A stretch of 64,000 bases of DNA from Triops longicaudatus (taxonomy: Eukaryota > Arthropoda > Branchiopoda > Notostraca > Triopsidae). The number at the start of each line of letters is the position of its first letter. Position 1 is the first letter of the stretch. The DNA is taken from assembly GCA_022885665.1 (NCBI GenBank), contig JAGQDJ010000202.1:124001-188000 (forward strand), written 5' to 3'. The notes under the pieces are model-generated. The model was not told where the DNA came from, did no database searches, and saw only the letters and a program-made list of their open reading frames with translations. The translations under genes and the position numbers were made by a program. Shown here one piece after another: positions 24,325 through 36,166 of this stretch.

Positions 24325-24837
24325 TTAAAATTTGGGGGCAGGGTATTTAGCTTCAATTTTGGCTTGCTCCAAGTTATATTGTTGATGCCATGCCATATTG
24401 TTCTTAGTAACGGACTCTCCTCGGTTGTGAGCGTTTTTGCCGCTCCATACCATCCAGACGGAGCCACCAATGGCTAAAGTGAAAAGCAGCAAATTCACAC
24501 CGATGCGGAAATTGTTCCGGGTGCGTTCCATCATGTCCCTCCTATTACATGGCAAAATACATGTAGGTTAGCAATCAAGTACGCTTTCTAATGTGTCTTT
24601 GAACACTTACGAGACGAAAGCGGGGACATCAGCCAAAGATTTGAATTTGCCATCCCATACCAACATATGCTGTTCAATGCGGGAGACTTTGTGCGCAGAG
24701 TTGCCGAGTTGAGAAGTAGGTGAGATGTAACGAGCTTCAGCAGCTTGGCCAGAAATGAGACGACGACCAGCTTGACGAATGACTTGGCTAGAACTGATGC
24801 GGAGGAAGTTGGCCATTATTGCTCTACACGTAGACAA
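24325..24837 (-). CDS. FAM162: FAM162 family mitochondrial membrane protein, copy 2
   Basis: Two exons, 24611-24837 and 24325-24541, with the intron in phase 2 at the same codon as in copy 1 (VPAFVS|RDMMER). They give up to 147 residues. The N-terminus MANFLRISSSQVIRQAGRRL is basic and hydroxylated, a good mitochondrial presequence; the preceding eight residues from the first Met may be untranslated. The core HKVSRIEQHMLVWDGKFKS is followed by one transmembrane helix (LLLFTLAIGGSVWMVW), SGKNAHNRGES and a charged tail. The pattern matches FAM162A/UPF0389 proteins. Copies 1 and 2 share orientation and flank the METTL4-TMEM267 pair, so the duplication is local. Confidence 0.9.
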
Positions 24838-27800
24838 TGGCCATTAGTATGAAAAATTTTCTTGTCACCAAGATGCTTACTTTATTATAGGAATGATGCG
24901 AACTATTAAAATACCGATACGGTGGTTTAGGAACTGCTCCGCCACGCGGCTTTAAAGTAATTCAATACGATTTCGTTATAAAGACCGAAAAGTCTTTTAT
25001 TCATGAATGGTATCACGAGCGATTTTTTCGTTATTTCAAAACTGAATCACTTCAACTTGTTATAGAAATAAAGTCAGAGAACTTTGAGAGAACTCAGATG
25101 TTTTCAGTTGGAAGAAGGTTGGAGGACTGTTGTTAAAACTCGAAGCAACGTGTACCTTTTATACCGTTTTGCGTCTCTTTGGAGCGGGTGGCGCGAAGCT
25201 CGTAAGACTCAGCAGAAAAGAGGAGGGGGAAACGTACATTCAGTGCCTACGTGACGCTCTTGGGGTCCGCACTCTCTCCCATTTCCAAAGCCGGTATACC
25301 GGTACGACTACAACAACAATAACAAAGAACCACGACGCGAGGAAACGACTGTTGCGACGCAGTTGTAGTATTTCCAGGTGCTAAAACTCATGCATTCAAA
25401 AAACGTCAGGCACAAGGCCAAGCCTTTACAGAAATCAGGTGCGAGAAAACATAAGGAGTTTGGACCTTTATTGTAGTAATTACCTCCTCAGGGAGGATAA
25501 AGTGTGGTCTAGCGTGTGATTCTTTGGACAGGTTCAGGTAGTACGTAGCCCATCAAAATTTTATCATTGTTACCCATTAGCGATTAGTCCACCACTTATG
25601 CGGTTTGTTAGCCGCTGGCGATAAGAATACTATACTTGAAAGCTACACGTAAATGCCGCATGAATTCCTGAAATGATGCATTAGGACCCACGGTATGTCG
25701 GAACGGTACCTCATTTGTAGAAATATGATGTATGGGGAAGTGAGCAAACAAGCCGATCCGTTGTGGCAAAAGCAAGCGCTTTCCGACGGGCTTCTGCACG
25801 TGTTTCACGCAGTTTCATGCCACTCTTACTTGAAAAGCTTTTGACTTTAGGGAAGCTTTTGTTTAGTAATGAGGTCAACCTAACGCATAGACAACATAGG
25901 AAGCGTAAGGTTCATGAGCTTACAGCCTACGGGCTGCACCCCCTTTTCCGCCGTGCTCATCTTTATCTGCCGCATTTCGGAATGTCATGTTGTGCAATGA
26001 CAGCTAGTAATGAAAGTGTCTTCAGTCACATACCCAAGGAAACGGTCATAATGCGATTATAATAATAGTAATCGTAAGGACGAGAGAGAAGTGCCAATTA
26101 GGTAAAAAGTGAACGTATTTTCTCGCGAAATCATTGAACTTAACGATGTCTTGCCTAAATTAAGCCTTTTTTCACCTTCATTCTCAAGCCGTCTCCAGTT
26201 AATCAGGATATTCAACTCGCTTTCTTTTCATGCAATAATCCAAGGTTAGCCCTTTGAAGAAATGAGTTCGGAAAAGCGTTGTCCCAGACACGTGATCCTA
26301 TTTGCTTTTCGCAACGAAAAGACAATAAAAAGGGAAAGCACAAAGGGGCGTAAAGTAGGAAAGTAGGATTCCCAGTAGCTAATGGGCTTCCCAGGAAGGG
26401 TTAGTTACTAATTCTAAACGTGACAGGGTACACGAAGACAAGGGGTTGAGTGAGGTGTCGCACATAGTCGAATTTGCTCAGGTTCCGTTGCGCGCCGAGG
26501 CCCTCAACGTGCTCATTTGCACAGCTCCTTGAGTCTGCATCACGACGTCTACTTCCCACATTGCAAGGAAGTTGGCAAACTAACGGGTCAGCCCGTCCGT
26601 TAAATAAACACGTCCGTCCGCACGTCTATCCCAATGACAGGGAATCTCTTTGAAATGCAACCCATTAACCAATCAAGTTGCTATCGGCAACCTTATTTAT
26701 TTCTCTTTGTATTCAAATTCAGGGTGTATCGTTTTCTAATATGACACATTCGATACGCAATTCAGTAACCAATAATCTTAGCAATGGGTATTCTGTTTAC
26801 ATTTTTCGCATTAACCGGTGGATCGTTTCCCCGTTTGGGATATTTGATACGACTTCTCCTAACAAAAAACGAAGCATAACAAACCTTGACACGGAAAGTG
26901 TTCGACTCGAAAGAGCCTGCATTCAAAAGCAAGGTTCTTTGCGAAAAGCCGAAAAAAAAATAGCAAGGGCAATACCAGCTCACGACTATGTACACAACCT
27001 TGGTGACCAGAAAAGGAAAAAGCTTTTATCCGGTTTGTAGGCGAGAGTTATAGCCATGGCGAGAAGGAAGAGGAAGTTCGCAGTGATTAAGTAGGATACG
27101 TAGCGAAAGTACTACAGTGACAGTGCAAAGGAAATGGTAAATTGCACTAACCGAGAGCGTTTAATCATCACATGGCCAGTGCTGATCAAAACAAACACAG
27201 TTGGCAACAAGGCGAATAAGTTTGTTTACATGTTTATGCATGCACCGTATTCGTACGTTTTTAATTGAAGTCGGTAATTTAAAACGATGAGTCGTTCGCA
27301 ATACAAGTTATTGCCCCATGTCGTTTCAGAACGTGTTATCGCCACTCCCATGTTGTTGTTGTTGAAGGTGCCGGTGCCGGTGCCAAGCGCAGCTGCGCGT
27401 CCGGTGAAAACCGCTCTTACCGCATTTTCACATATCTAGTCATCTTGTTTTAAGGTCGAAATGGATGAGAACTAGTTTTTTAGGTCGTGCACCCCACAAC
27501 AGAAATGCGTAGTAAACGCAGCCGGCGAGCAGCGACCACGTGATTCTAACGTGCAGAGCTTGTTTGTCAATAGAACATGAGCCACAGAAGGGGCGGATAT
27601 GCAACACAGCATTCAGTTTCCTTTCTAAAATCTACTTTGAGGCTAAGGCGCAGTTTCTTGTCAACTTATGTGACATTTTTATAGTGAGTTTGCGACCGGA
27701 GTGTTGTGGGTAATGCGACCTAGACCAAAGTTGCGACCGTTGGGCCTAGACGAAAAGCGTGGGTCCTATTATTCGAGGAATAGAAAGTTATTTTCCTTTT

Positions 27801-28224
27801 TTTAGGCCTAAGATGGGATAAGATGGATGGGAAACTGACGGCTGAAGGCCTCAGAACTTTGTCAGCCAGCTGTGTTTGTCAGGAACTTGTTAGTGGTTAT
27901 ACTGTTTCTGAGTAAGGAGGCTTAGGGGGACACAGATGGAATTTTGAGAGGCTTTATAACACCAGACTCTGAAAAAATACGAGGTCCTATTATTACATAT
28001 TATCCATATTGACCTCGATAAGAACGAACTACGCATTTACTTAAAGTTTTACATTTGTTATTATGTAAATACGATGCTTGTCGTGTACCACAGAGAAGAG
28101 AACGAAGGGACTGTGTCTATGAACGAGAACGTGGCAAACCCATTCGTGCATCATATAGTCACATTGCAAGCCACGTGAGTTTTGTGTTGGCAACAAACAG
28201 AACCCTTTCCGGAGACCGTTCATA
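24838..28224. other. Gene-poor interval
   Basis: About 3.4 kb between FAM162 copy 2 and a transposon relic. One long acceptor-preceded frame (26723-27040) is listed separately. A minus-strand frame at 25608-25808 has protein-like composition but no family I recognise. Nothing else is supported. Confidence 0.45.
26723..27040 (+). CDS. Candidate terminal exon, unidentified protein
   Basis: A strong 3' splice site (TTTGTATTCAAATTCAG) is followed by a 105-codon open frame ending in TAG. The second half is charged and lysine-rich (RKAEKKIARAIPAH, DQKRKKLL). No domain is recognised, and no upstream exon with matching phase was identified. It may be a chance frame; length and splice-site quality are the only support. 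Confidence 0.25.
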   Translation, partial: GVSFSNMTHSIRNSVTNNLSNGYSVYIFRINRWIVSPFGIFDTTSPNKKRSITNLDTESVRLERACIQKQGSLRKAEKKIARAIPAHDYVHNLGDQKRKKLLSGL

Positions 28225-29139
28225 AAGTGGTACCCGGTTTAACGAACGCACTGTATAGCAAACAACTTGTACAACAAACTCGTGCGCGGACAAAAAGAGA
28301 AAAAAAATGACTCGCACAACGAACTCACTATCTTGAAACGAACCGCTTAGGGTGAGCAAAAGTTTTAAAAATTGGCGGTTACGTTTCCCAGTCTACACGC
28401 ATACATTACAGACGAGAACTTGGCTTGCTTAAGGCACCGCTTATTCTTATAGTAACGAACAGCCAAGGCTGAACAAAGTCAAACAGAAACTTTGTATAGA
28501 GGCAACATCCCAATATTGTCATGCAAAACCTTAATATTCAGACACAATATTCCAAAAAGTAACTGACCGATGTCTAGATATGCATGATGTCTAAAAATTT
28601 TCATGTTATTCTCCCATAATGGGTTTGTGTATACCGCGGCCCTAAACGAATTTACTACGAAATGCGAAGAAATTCAAACCCAAGCAAAAATGTGGGCACC
28701 CGAATCAAACTGAAGTGAACAGAGGGCTTAGACGTATCCAACAACAATATCTTGCACTTCTCCAGAACCGCAGTAAAGAAGAGATAAAAGTAAGCCACAT
28801 TAGACGGTTTCTTCCAATAAGTGCCAGACATGAATGTCAACGCTGAAATGTAAGAGGCAAAACGAGCGAAGATTTATGTAACCTAGAGTGGTCTTGTAGG
28901 CCTCAAATTGAGCAAAACTGATTAGTTCATGCTTAAAATATGTATTTAGGCAGGCAGCATATTTTTAGTATTTTTTCCGATTTTTTAAAAAAACTTTTTC
29001 GTGTTTCAGTCCGGAATCAGGAGCGGATTAAAAATGATTTCTATTGAATCTTATGGGAAGTAGCGTTTCTTATAACGAACGCTTCTTACATCGAACGCCG
29101 CCCAGGAGCGTATTAGGTTCGTTAAACGGGGTATCACTG
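28225..29139. mobile_element. Degenerate Tigger/pogo-like DNA transposon
   Basis: The left end AAGTGGTACCCGGTTTAACG and the right end, read inward, CAGTGATACCCCGTTTAACG are inverted repeats sharing GTTTAACGAAC. TA dinucleotides at 28223-28224 and 29140-29141 flank the 915 bp element. Subterminal CGAACG repeats occur at both ends, as in Tigger-type elements. A minus-strand frame near 28700 contains KILLLD, faintly like the transposase DDE segment KxLLLLDN, so this may be a decayed copy of a once longer element. It cannot move on its own. Confidence 0.7.
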
Positions 29140-29308
29140 TACAATAAACTTTGGTAGTTTTGGCATTGCATCACAATTTAGTCGAACAGCTTAGATCCTA
29201 CGTGCTCAGTTTGATAAACTGAAAGCTTACGTGACCTAACCTGACACGTTCTTTTTCCGAAGTCGACTATGCTAAAAATGTTTACTTGTAAAAGTGGTCT
29301 ATATTTCG

Positions 29309-29341
29309 AAGACCGTTTTATTTTTTCGAAAAAACGGTCTT
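29309..29341. repeat. Inverted repeat able to form a hairpin
   Basis: Arms AAGACCGTTTT (29309-29319) and AAAACGGTCTT (29331-29341) are perfectly complementary across an 11-nt loop. No flanking gene explains it. Confidence 0.7.
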
Positions 29342-29580
29342 AGAAGTGAGATAAAGAAAAAATCATCTGCAATAGATACCCAAGTGTTTTCAAGCATTAC
29401 CTGAGTAAAAATAACTTTGAACGTCGTCGCAAATTTTAATTTATTGGAGTTTTTTCCAAATCTCTTCAAAATCGACATTTTGAAAATGTGGTCCAAACTA
29501 CGACTACGCACGGAAGACAATTTCAATGAATTTCCCGAACGGAATAAAAAAACGGAATCATACAATTAAAAGTTTACTAC

Positions 29581-29593
29581 CNCCCCCCCCCCC
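29581..29593. repeat. C-run with an ambiguous base
   Basis: C, an undetermined base at 29582, then eleven C. It is the second unresolved base in the window, again at a C homopolymer. Confidence 0.85.
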
Positions 29594-29843
29594 AACAAAA
29601 AAAAGCAGCGCAAACAAATACGCTAAAAATTAACTGCTAAAAATACGCTACAAATTAACAATCGAAACGCCAGGTATTGCTGTGTGTAAAGAAGCCAATA
29701 TTAATGTTATACGCAAAAAAAATGTAAGCAAGCATCCCGTTCGTGACTAGATTATCTTCGAAACAAGACTCATGTAATTAGCTTGCTTTTTCCTTCCGGT
29801 GAATCTGATACACCATTGCACGAACAATTTTGCGCACCTGCAG

Positions 29844-30284
29844 CCGAGCCCTTTAAAGAGTCAAAGATTTGTTAGCCGATTCAGGGTACGCGGCTGTGAT
29901 ATTCACAGGCGATATATGCGTGCCCGTGTTTTATATTCGATGTATAAACTTATTCAAATGTTTTGCAGACAAAAAACAGTAAAAAGGCACCCTATTCTGG
30001 TATTCATTACGTGTGTGATTTCGTAGAACAGAAATGGGACAAAAATTTCTTAAACTGTCCGGGCTTTTGCGAATATCACTTCCTCGTAGTAGGATGCACG
30101 TCATTGGTGAGAAAAAAATCAAAATGGCTCACACAATTAATATCTTTTCTTTTAAAAATGCTATTCAAAATACACTGTGTGTTACATAAAGACTTTTCAT
30201 TTCTCCCAGACAATTTATGAAACCAGAACTGGATGCATACGAACCAAAACGTGCTTAAGAAAACGGATAAACAAAACACAGTAG
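29844..30284 (+). CDS. Candidate three-exon gene for a cysteine-rich basic protein (5' end missing)
   Basis: Three exons chain in phase 0: 29844-29885 (acceptor GCGCACCTGCAG), 29969-30106 (acceptor ATGTTTTGCAG, donor GTGAGA) and 30210-30284 (acceptor TTTCTCCCAG), ending in TAG. The 84-codon product has six cysteines, including NCPGFCEYH and GCIRTKTC, and several basic clusters (SQRFVSRFR, TKNSKK, CLRKR). C-P-G-F-C fits the C-x-G-x-C core of cystine-knot ligands, but spacing to the other cysteines is not diagnostic. No initiating Met or signal peptide exon was found upstream. It is not recognised as a known family. Three good splice acceptors with one consistent frame make coding plausible. 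Confidence 0.4.
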
Positions 30285-30446
30285 TTACACCAGTTTACTG
30301 AGTCCTTGAAACGACAACGTAATGCAAATCTATTTGGAACATTAATTCTGAATTAAATTGGCTGCACCATGTTCTTCTTGAGCGTGGGATATATCCTTTT
30401 TTACAATGCTTTAGCGTGCATTTAGCACAATATCTATCCTTGTAAT

Positions 30447-30613
30447 CAAGGCCGTACCCAGGAGAGGGGGTAGAGGGTCACCCCCCACCCCGAATTTTTT
30501 ATTCTGTAATGAGGAAGATAGGACAAACCTCAAAAGTTAAAAAAGTTGCATTCGAAAACCCCTCTCGAAACGTCAAAACATCCTCCGAACCCATATCCTG
30601 GGTACGACCCTGG
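30447..30613. mobile_element. Small terminal-inverted-repeat MITE, copy 1
   Basis: The ends CAAGGCCGTACCCAGGA and, reverse complemented, CCAGGGTCGTACCCAGGA form inverted repeats around a 167 bp AT- and C-rich body without coding capacity. A related copy lies at 33377-33495. The CGTACCCAGGA terminus resembles widespread hAT-like MITEs; no clean 8 bp target duplication is visible. Confidence 0.6.
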
Positions 30614-31655
30614 TTGCACAACTTGAAAAAGAGCAAAGTGTAAAAGCGAACGGAGAGAAAAACATCGAGCAACCAAACGCAGTCTACGGTGACATGTCTG
30701 TGTTATTTTATTTGTTTGCGTTCTTAAGTATTTTACCGCACTGCATTCAACGTATTCTTATTAGTCGCCGCTTCGCGTAACGAACGTTTCTTGAATATGG
30801 GCATGTACTGAAGAGTTCTCTCTACATAAAATTATGCAAAAGTTGCATTCAAATGTAAAATGGGTCATTATTCTCCATCATCGATCACATTCAGGCAAGT
30901 TCCTAGACTTGGCCCATCCGGGGACTGTAAGAAGCTTCCCGGCATGAAGCATGGCACGCAGGTTAAGCTGTGAAACACCGTTAAGAGACTTGGTCTTGCA
31001 AAGAGGTTTTATGTGATCTAAGTTCTTTCGGTATCAGGAATTTGTTGGCTTATTATTGTGAAATGCAGATGCAGATGCGAACTTGAGTCGCTTTTGCCTT
31101 TTTATGGGGACTTCTAATAAACCTGACCACCTTTTATGACAGGCCTCTTCAACAGTAGCCATACGGTGGGAGATTTCAATAAATGCCAAAGGTAAGAGGC
31201 AAGAGGTTCAACAGGCAGAGAGTTCATGATATTAGTATTCAAAAGCCATCCGTAGCCGCAAAATTGCAAGTGGAATGACCTCATTATTTGGCCCCTGGTC
31301 TGGAATCCCACAAAGTTAACACGAACTCGACAAGTTGGGACTGTTGTTGTGTTCGCACTTCTGTGAATTCTGCAGACCAGACTTTCGCAAAAGCTCCTTC
31401 TTATAGTACATGTTTTCCGCTCTGTTTCGCAAACTTCCTGCTTATTGTAAATTCAGATTTATGCAAAGTAGAACTTCTTGCAAGGTCATCTATTGTAACA
31501 AACGCGCAAATGTTCACCGCTTTCGTTCTTCCATTTGCGCGTAGTTCTTACTAACCTATCCTAGGAGGCGCTGTGACTGTATTTGAACACAACCTAGTGT
31601 GTGACTCTGCTCATTCTAAAATTGTCGAACCTCCTACTTTGCAAAACAAGACATC
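30614..31655. other. Intergenic upstream of ISCU
   Basis: About 1 kb that should include the ISCU promoter. Overlapping opposite-strand open frames at 31114-31554 are unrecognised. No gene is called. Confidence 0.45.
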
Positions 31656-33804
31656 ATGGCGTTGTGCAATTCCGTGCGCAAAATCGCAGCTACCCTTCCA
31701 TTGCGAGTTAACCAAGGATCTGTTGCCTTCTACCACCCAAGAGTATGTAACCCCTTTATAAAATTGTAAAGCTGTTACCTTTTTTACGTTCATAATTCCT
31801 CGACACACCTGAAGCTATTGTCATGTGATGATTTCGCCGACATGACCTTCGTTATGTAAGAAGCTAGAATGTTCGTCGAAGATCGCATTAGCGAAAGGAC
31901 TATTTTCGTTCATTCGAGCTCAGAAATCTGATACTTATGTTGTCTCGCTGAATTATTTAATACTTGTCTAAATATTTGCCAGTTACAGCTCATTTAACAC
32001 ACTTCAACGTTTCATAATTAATCTTTAAGTGTATACCAGTGTCCTGTGTGAATTTAACAGCGCAGATATTTCTGTAATATTTTGTTATGCCGTAAATTCA
32101 CAAGAAAGTCACTACTATCGACATTTGGATTTAATGAGTGCATTATCTTTTGCGACAGGTGATTGACCATTATGAAAACCCGCGTAATGTCGGCTCCTTT
32201 GATAAGAAGGAAGAAAACGTAGGTACAGGCTTAGTCGGTGCGCCTGCCTGTGGCGATGTCATGAAATTGCAAATTAAAGTTGACGACAATGGCAAAATTA
32301 TCGACGCCAGGTTCAAAACTTTTGGCTGCGGTTCCGCAATTGCTTCCAGTTCTCTGGCAACGGAGATGATAAAAGGAAAATCGGTACATCATATTTTCAC
32401 ATTACATCATATTTTCATCATACGTAGTTCCCGTTCTAAGCTGTGCAGTCAGAGACAACAAATTAATCTAGATCAGATATGTTTAAGTGTTCGCACTCTT
32501 GATAGGAACTCAAGTTAGTTGCATTATGGACCATAACAGGATTTCGTGATATGACAAAGAAAGACTTAGGAGTTAATTTGCTGATTGAATAGTACCGTTA
32601 ATTAATTCTAGAAGATACTAAGTCCATTTAATCGTTTGACTGCTATCTTCTGCCAATGAGACGGTTTTGCTGGTTCGTCAGCTTAGACCCGGCACAGAAA
32701 TATCCCTGCAAAATCTTACAAAACCTAAGGGGAACATTAGGTGTCCTCTTTACATTAACGAAAACTAAAAGACGTAAAGACGCAGGAAAGCCTGCAAAAG
32801 TAATTAAGAAATCTGTAACGAAGAGGAATATTAAAAAAAGACAAACCAAACCAAAAGTGAATAGATAAGTAAAATTAAGAGATACATACAAGTAAAACAA
32901 AAGAAGATAAGGTTACACATCTATTACACGCCCCGTTGACTTTTGGTTAAGGTATGTTCAGTTAGGTAAGATTGAGTTAGGTTTGGTTAAATTATGTTAC
33001 ATTAGCTTGAATTTTCGGGCTAGAAAACCTGGAAGAAAGCCTATGGAGCGTATAGTTGAGAAATACCTAGATAGGTAAGAAGATAACAAGGAAATAAAAA
33101 TAAAGGCAAATAAGTTACGTACTCCCGTGTACAATGAAAAATGACAGGACAACTTTTTAAGTGTTCATTTAATTATGCTAAATAACCAATATTTTAAATG
33201 CGTTGAGCATAAAAGGTAATAACAGCAAAGTAATTTTGAATCATACATAAGTAAAACTTTATGCTCATAAGAATAATACTTTGTTAGAATGTTCCTAATT
33301 ATTTTGTTATCATTATACATTAATAGTGCTTGTTTTCGTTAATCTTCGTAAGTGCTGATACAATTGTATAGAGATCTGTAGCCAGGGAGTTATCCCCCCA
33401 ATCTTTTATTTTATAATAGTGAATATAGGCAAAACCTAAATGTCCAATAACTGCATATTGATCCTCCCTGAACCAAAATCCTGGCTGTGGGCCTGATCGT
33501 GTACAGAAATTACTGTTTGCTGTTTATTAAACCTGGTTGCGTTTACTAATGTGATGGAGTATGTGTTAAAATTAGTGGTCGGCTTAGTGTTTGTAAGGTC
33601 AAGGAATGCTAATCGTATTTTCTCTCCATTTAGGTTGACGAGGCACTGTCGATCAAGAATACAGATATTGCCAAAGAGCTTTCCTTGCCTCCTGTTAAGC
33701 TGCATTGCTCCATGTTGGCCGAAGATGCTATTAAAGCCGCTTTGAGCGATTACCGTATCAAGCGCAACACTAAGCAAAAGGCAGCCGAAGGACAAGGAGC
33801 TTAA
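31656..33804 (+). CDS. ISCU: Iron-sulfur cluster assembly scaffold ISCU, mitochondrial
   Basis: ISCU is the scaffold on which the NFS1-ISD11-ACP complex, with frataxin, builds 2Fe-2S clusters in mitochondria. Exons 31656-31742, 32159-32383 and 33634-33804 all join in phase 0 to give 160 residues. Exon 1 encodes an arginine-containing presequence (MALCNSVRKIAATLPLRV). The mature part begins YHPRVIDHYENPRNVGS. All three cluster-ligand cysteines are present, in GAPACGDVMKLQ, FGCGSAIASSSL and KLHCSML. LPPVK, the HSC20/HSPA9 docking motif, precedes the last cysteine. The 1.25 kb second intron holds a MITE and AACCTAA-like degenerate repeats. The gene converges on ARL13B with 345 bp between stops. 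Confidence 0.97.
33377..33495. mobile_element. Small MITE, copy 2, inside ISCU intron 2
   Basis: The left end CTGTAGCCAGGGAG and the right end, reverse complemented, CAGGCCCACAGCCAGGATT resemble each other and the termini of the element at 30447. The interiors also align: both have a CCCCCC run, then TTTTATT, then GA[A]GATAGG or GAATATAGG, then AAACCT. Non-coding. Confidence 0.5.
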
Positions 33805-34149
33805 ACTCGTTGTGGAGAAACGTGGGATAGAGCAGAACAGTGGGGTCGTATGAGAATAGTTTTTGACTTGGGCAAGTTTTGTAGTGTAATCTCGAATCTG
33901 GGTGTTTTCATGTCACGCGTTAAGAAAATGCTGCTTGAAAAGCCTTGAATAGGGAGTAGCAAACCAAAAGACGAGTCAAAAATTGTATTATAAAGCTTTT
34001 TGGAAAAAAATCGGCCACACCATTTACGCAATCAATACATAACATAAATTAGCCATGTTTTCTGGACGGAATGTGAACGAAGTCGCACAGAAGGCACTCC
34101 CACGATATTTTGCACAGTTTCGTTTGCGAGACAAACAAAATAACGGACA

Positions 34150-35594
34150 TTAAGCGCCACTGATTGCGTTTTCGGTAATAAAGGGATTATAACTGTTAGG
34201 TTTCGAAACGTTCGTCTTTAAAGGCGGTAATTCTTTAGGACCAACGCCGTTTAAGCTTACGGGTGCAGTTTTGTTGTGTTTCTTAAAGACTTGAGGCTTT
34301 TTGATCCCGTTTTGTTTTTCGTTAATAAAATTAGAAGTATCTCGCTGGGGCGGCGGTATCGCATCCTTTTCTTCTGACAGAGAAGAACCGGAGGAAGGGT
34401 AATCTTTTGGCTCGGAACTGTAAGAAGCCGGGTGGTTAATTTCGGCGCGAGTGACTAGGGTGTGACTTTGCGGGAGATTCGTTGGTGAAGAATCTGCTGC
34501 CATGCTTGCTTGCACATACACTGCGTTGTCCGCCTCCGGAACGCATCCTGGGAGTTTTATAGTACTCTAGAAAAGGAGTTACGGATTAGGATACCGAATT
34601 ATACAGAAAGTGTTATTTACTGCTAATTCCTGGATGGGACGAAAGGGATTGTTATTTATAATTTGAATTTCATCGTCTTCCCCACGTTGAGCTCGTAATA
34701 TCCGTACACGCTCAGCGCGTTGACGTTTTTCTTCGGCTTCCATTATTTTGTGCGTGGCTATATCACTTTCCACGCGGGAATGGAGTTCGTTGTACTGTGT
34801 AATGATGGCATTCATAAGCCATCTTAAAATAAACACAGTTAGAGGGGAACTATCACAAGTGAATGGAAACTTACGCAAAACCGGACAAAATGGCGGGATC
34901 GGTACTTTTGCCTGTGCCAGCGATAGCGCTGCAAAGTTCTATTCGAGTAAAACTTTGGACTTGATTGGCTAAATGCTCCAATTGTAGCCTTTCTGTTAGT
35001 TCAACTTCGTCTAAAGCTTGGTCCTGGTCCTGTTTATTTGCTAATCTAGAAGGGGGAAAAAGGATGCGCCAACTTTAGAATCTTGAGGCCAAAAATGAAC
35101 TGCTTACATTAACAGCGGCTTTTTCTCTAACTCGGGATGATTCATTGCGGAAAAAAGGTTTTCTTTCGCTTCGTCTATGCGTAGATTCTTAGAATCTACT
35201 ACGTATATAACTCCGTGAGCTTCGAAATAGTAATTCTTCCAAATGTCGCGAATGCGTTCGCCACCTCCGAGATCGTAAAGTATGACGTTATAGTTCCTGT
35301 GACTAGTTTCTGAGCGTAAAAAGCCAACAGACGGAACGACTTCTAGGGGTTCTGGAGAAAGAGACGAAAATATGGTTAAACTTAGTTTTGAGCGATGTCT
35401 TTGGGCTTTTACCTCCTATGAGTGCCTTAACGGTAGTTGTTTTGCCTGCATTATCTAGACCAATGACTAGAAGTGTGATAGTTCTGAAAAAAATGAAGTA
35501 AATGAGTGAAGATATTAGATTGCTTCCAACATGTAGAACGAAAAACTCACTTTACGTCTTTCTCTCTTTTGCAAGGGCAAGGTAAGTTACCCAT
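34150..35594 (-). CDS. ARL13B: ARL13B, ciliary Arf-like GTPase
   Basis: ARL13B is a membrane-bound GTPase of primary cilia and an exchange factor for ARL3. Exons 35551-35594, 35413-35483, 35108-35351, 34875-35045, 34621-34822 and 34150-34566 give 382 residues. Residues 1-15 (MGNLPCPCKREKDVK) carry Gly2 and Cys6/Cys8, candidates for lipid attachment. GTPase motifs are GLDNAGKTTT (P-loop), DLGGGERIRDIWKNYY (switch 2, with Gly where most Arfs have the catalytic Gln, as in vertebrate ARL13B), LANKQD and CSAIAG. A charged coiled coil follows (EAEEKRQRAERVRILRAQRG), then NPFRPIQELA and a proline/serine-rich tail. The tail contains V-G-P (NGVGPKELPP), a possible counterpart of the ciliary V-x-P motif. 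It is divergently placed against the candidate gene at 36167. Confidence 0.95.
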
Positions 35595-36166
35595 ACTTTT
35601 TAGAAGACAAGTGGGATGTTACTGAGTCAGCGATAGGATGAAAAAGTGGAATTTGAGTTAAAGCAATTTTGTGACATTGTTAAGACTCTTGTTGTTATAG
35701 GCGACGGGGGAAAATGTAATATGTTGTCTTTAGCGCATCTCGGCTGCGCAATAACATTACTGACGAGATTTATGTCCTTGTTCCCGACTTGCGATGGTTT
35801 CAATTTGCCATAATTGAGGGAATAAAACCATTATTTAGGTAATTAATTTTTTTTTCAAATGAAAATGTTCATAAAATACAGGGCTTCGAAAGAAACCAAA
35901 AGGCTAAGAGTTTAGCTATTTTTATTATTTATAAACAAATACCTCTAGCTTTAATTGGAATAAGTGGAACGGATCTCCATCGTACATCGGTGCCCAACTG
36001 CAGTGAAACCTGCGCGCCAAAAGTATGTTTAATTAATTCTTTTTTGCGCTGTTCATCAAGTGTCGGTCTAGAATGTAGATTATAGCGTTAATTAATTTAG
36101 CATAATTTAATATATTATTTATAGTCTAAAAAGAAAACAAATATTGATCTTTTTCTACAGAGAACC

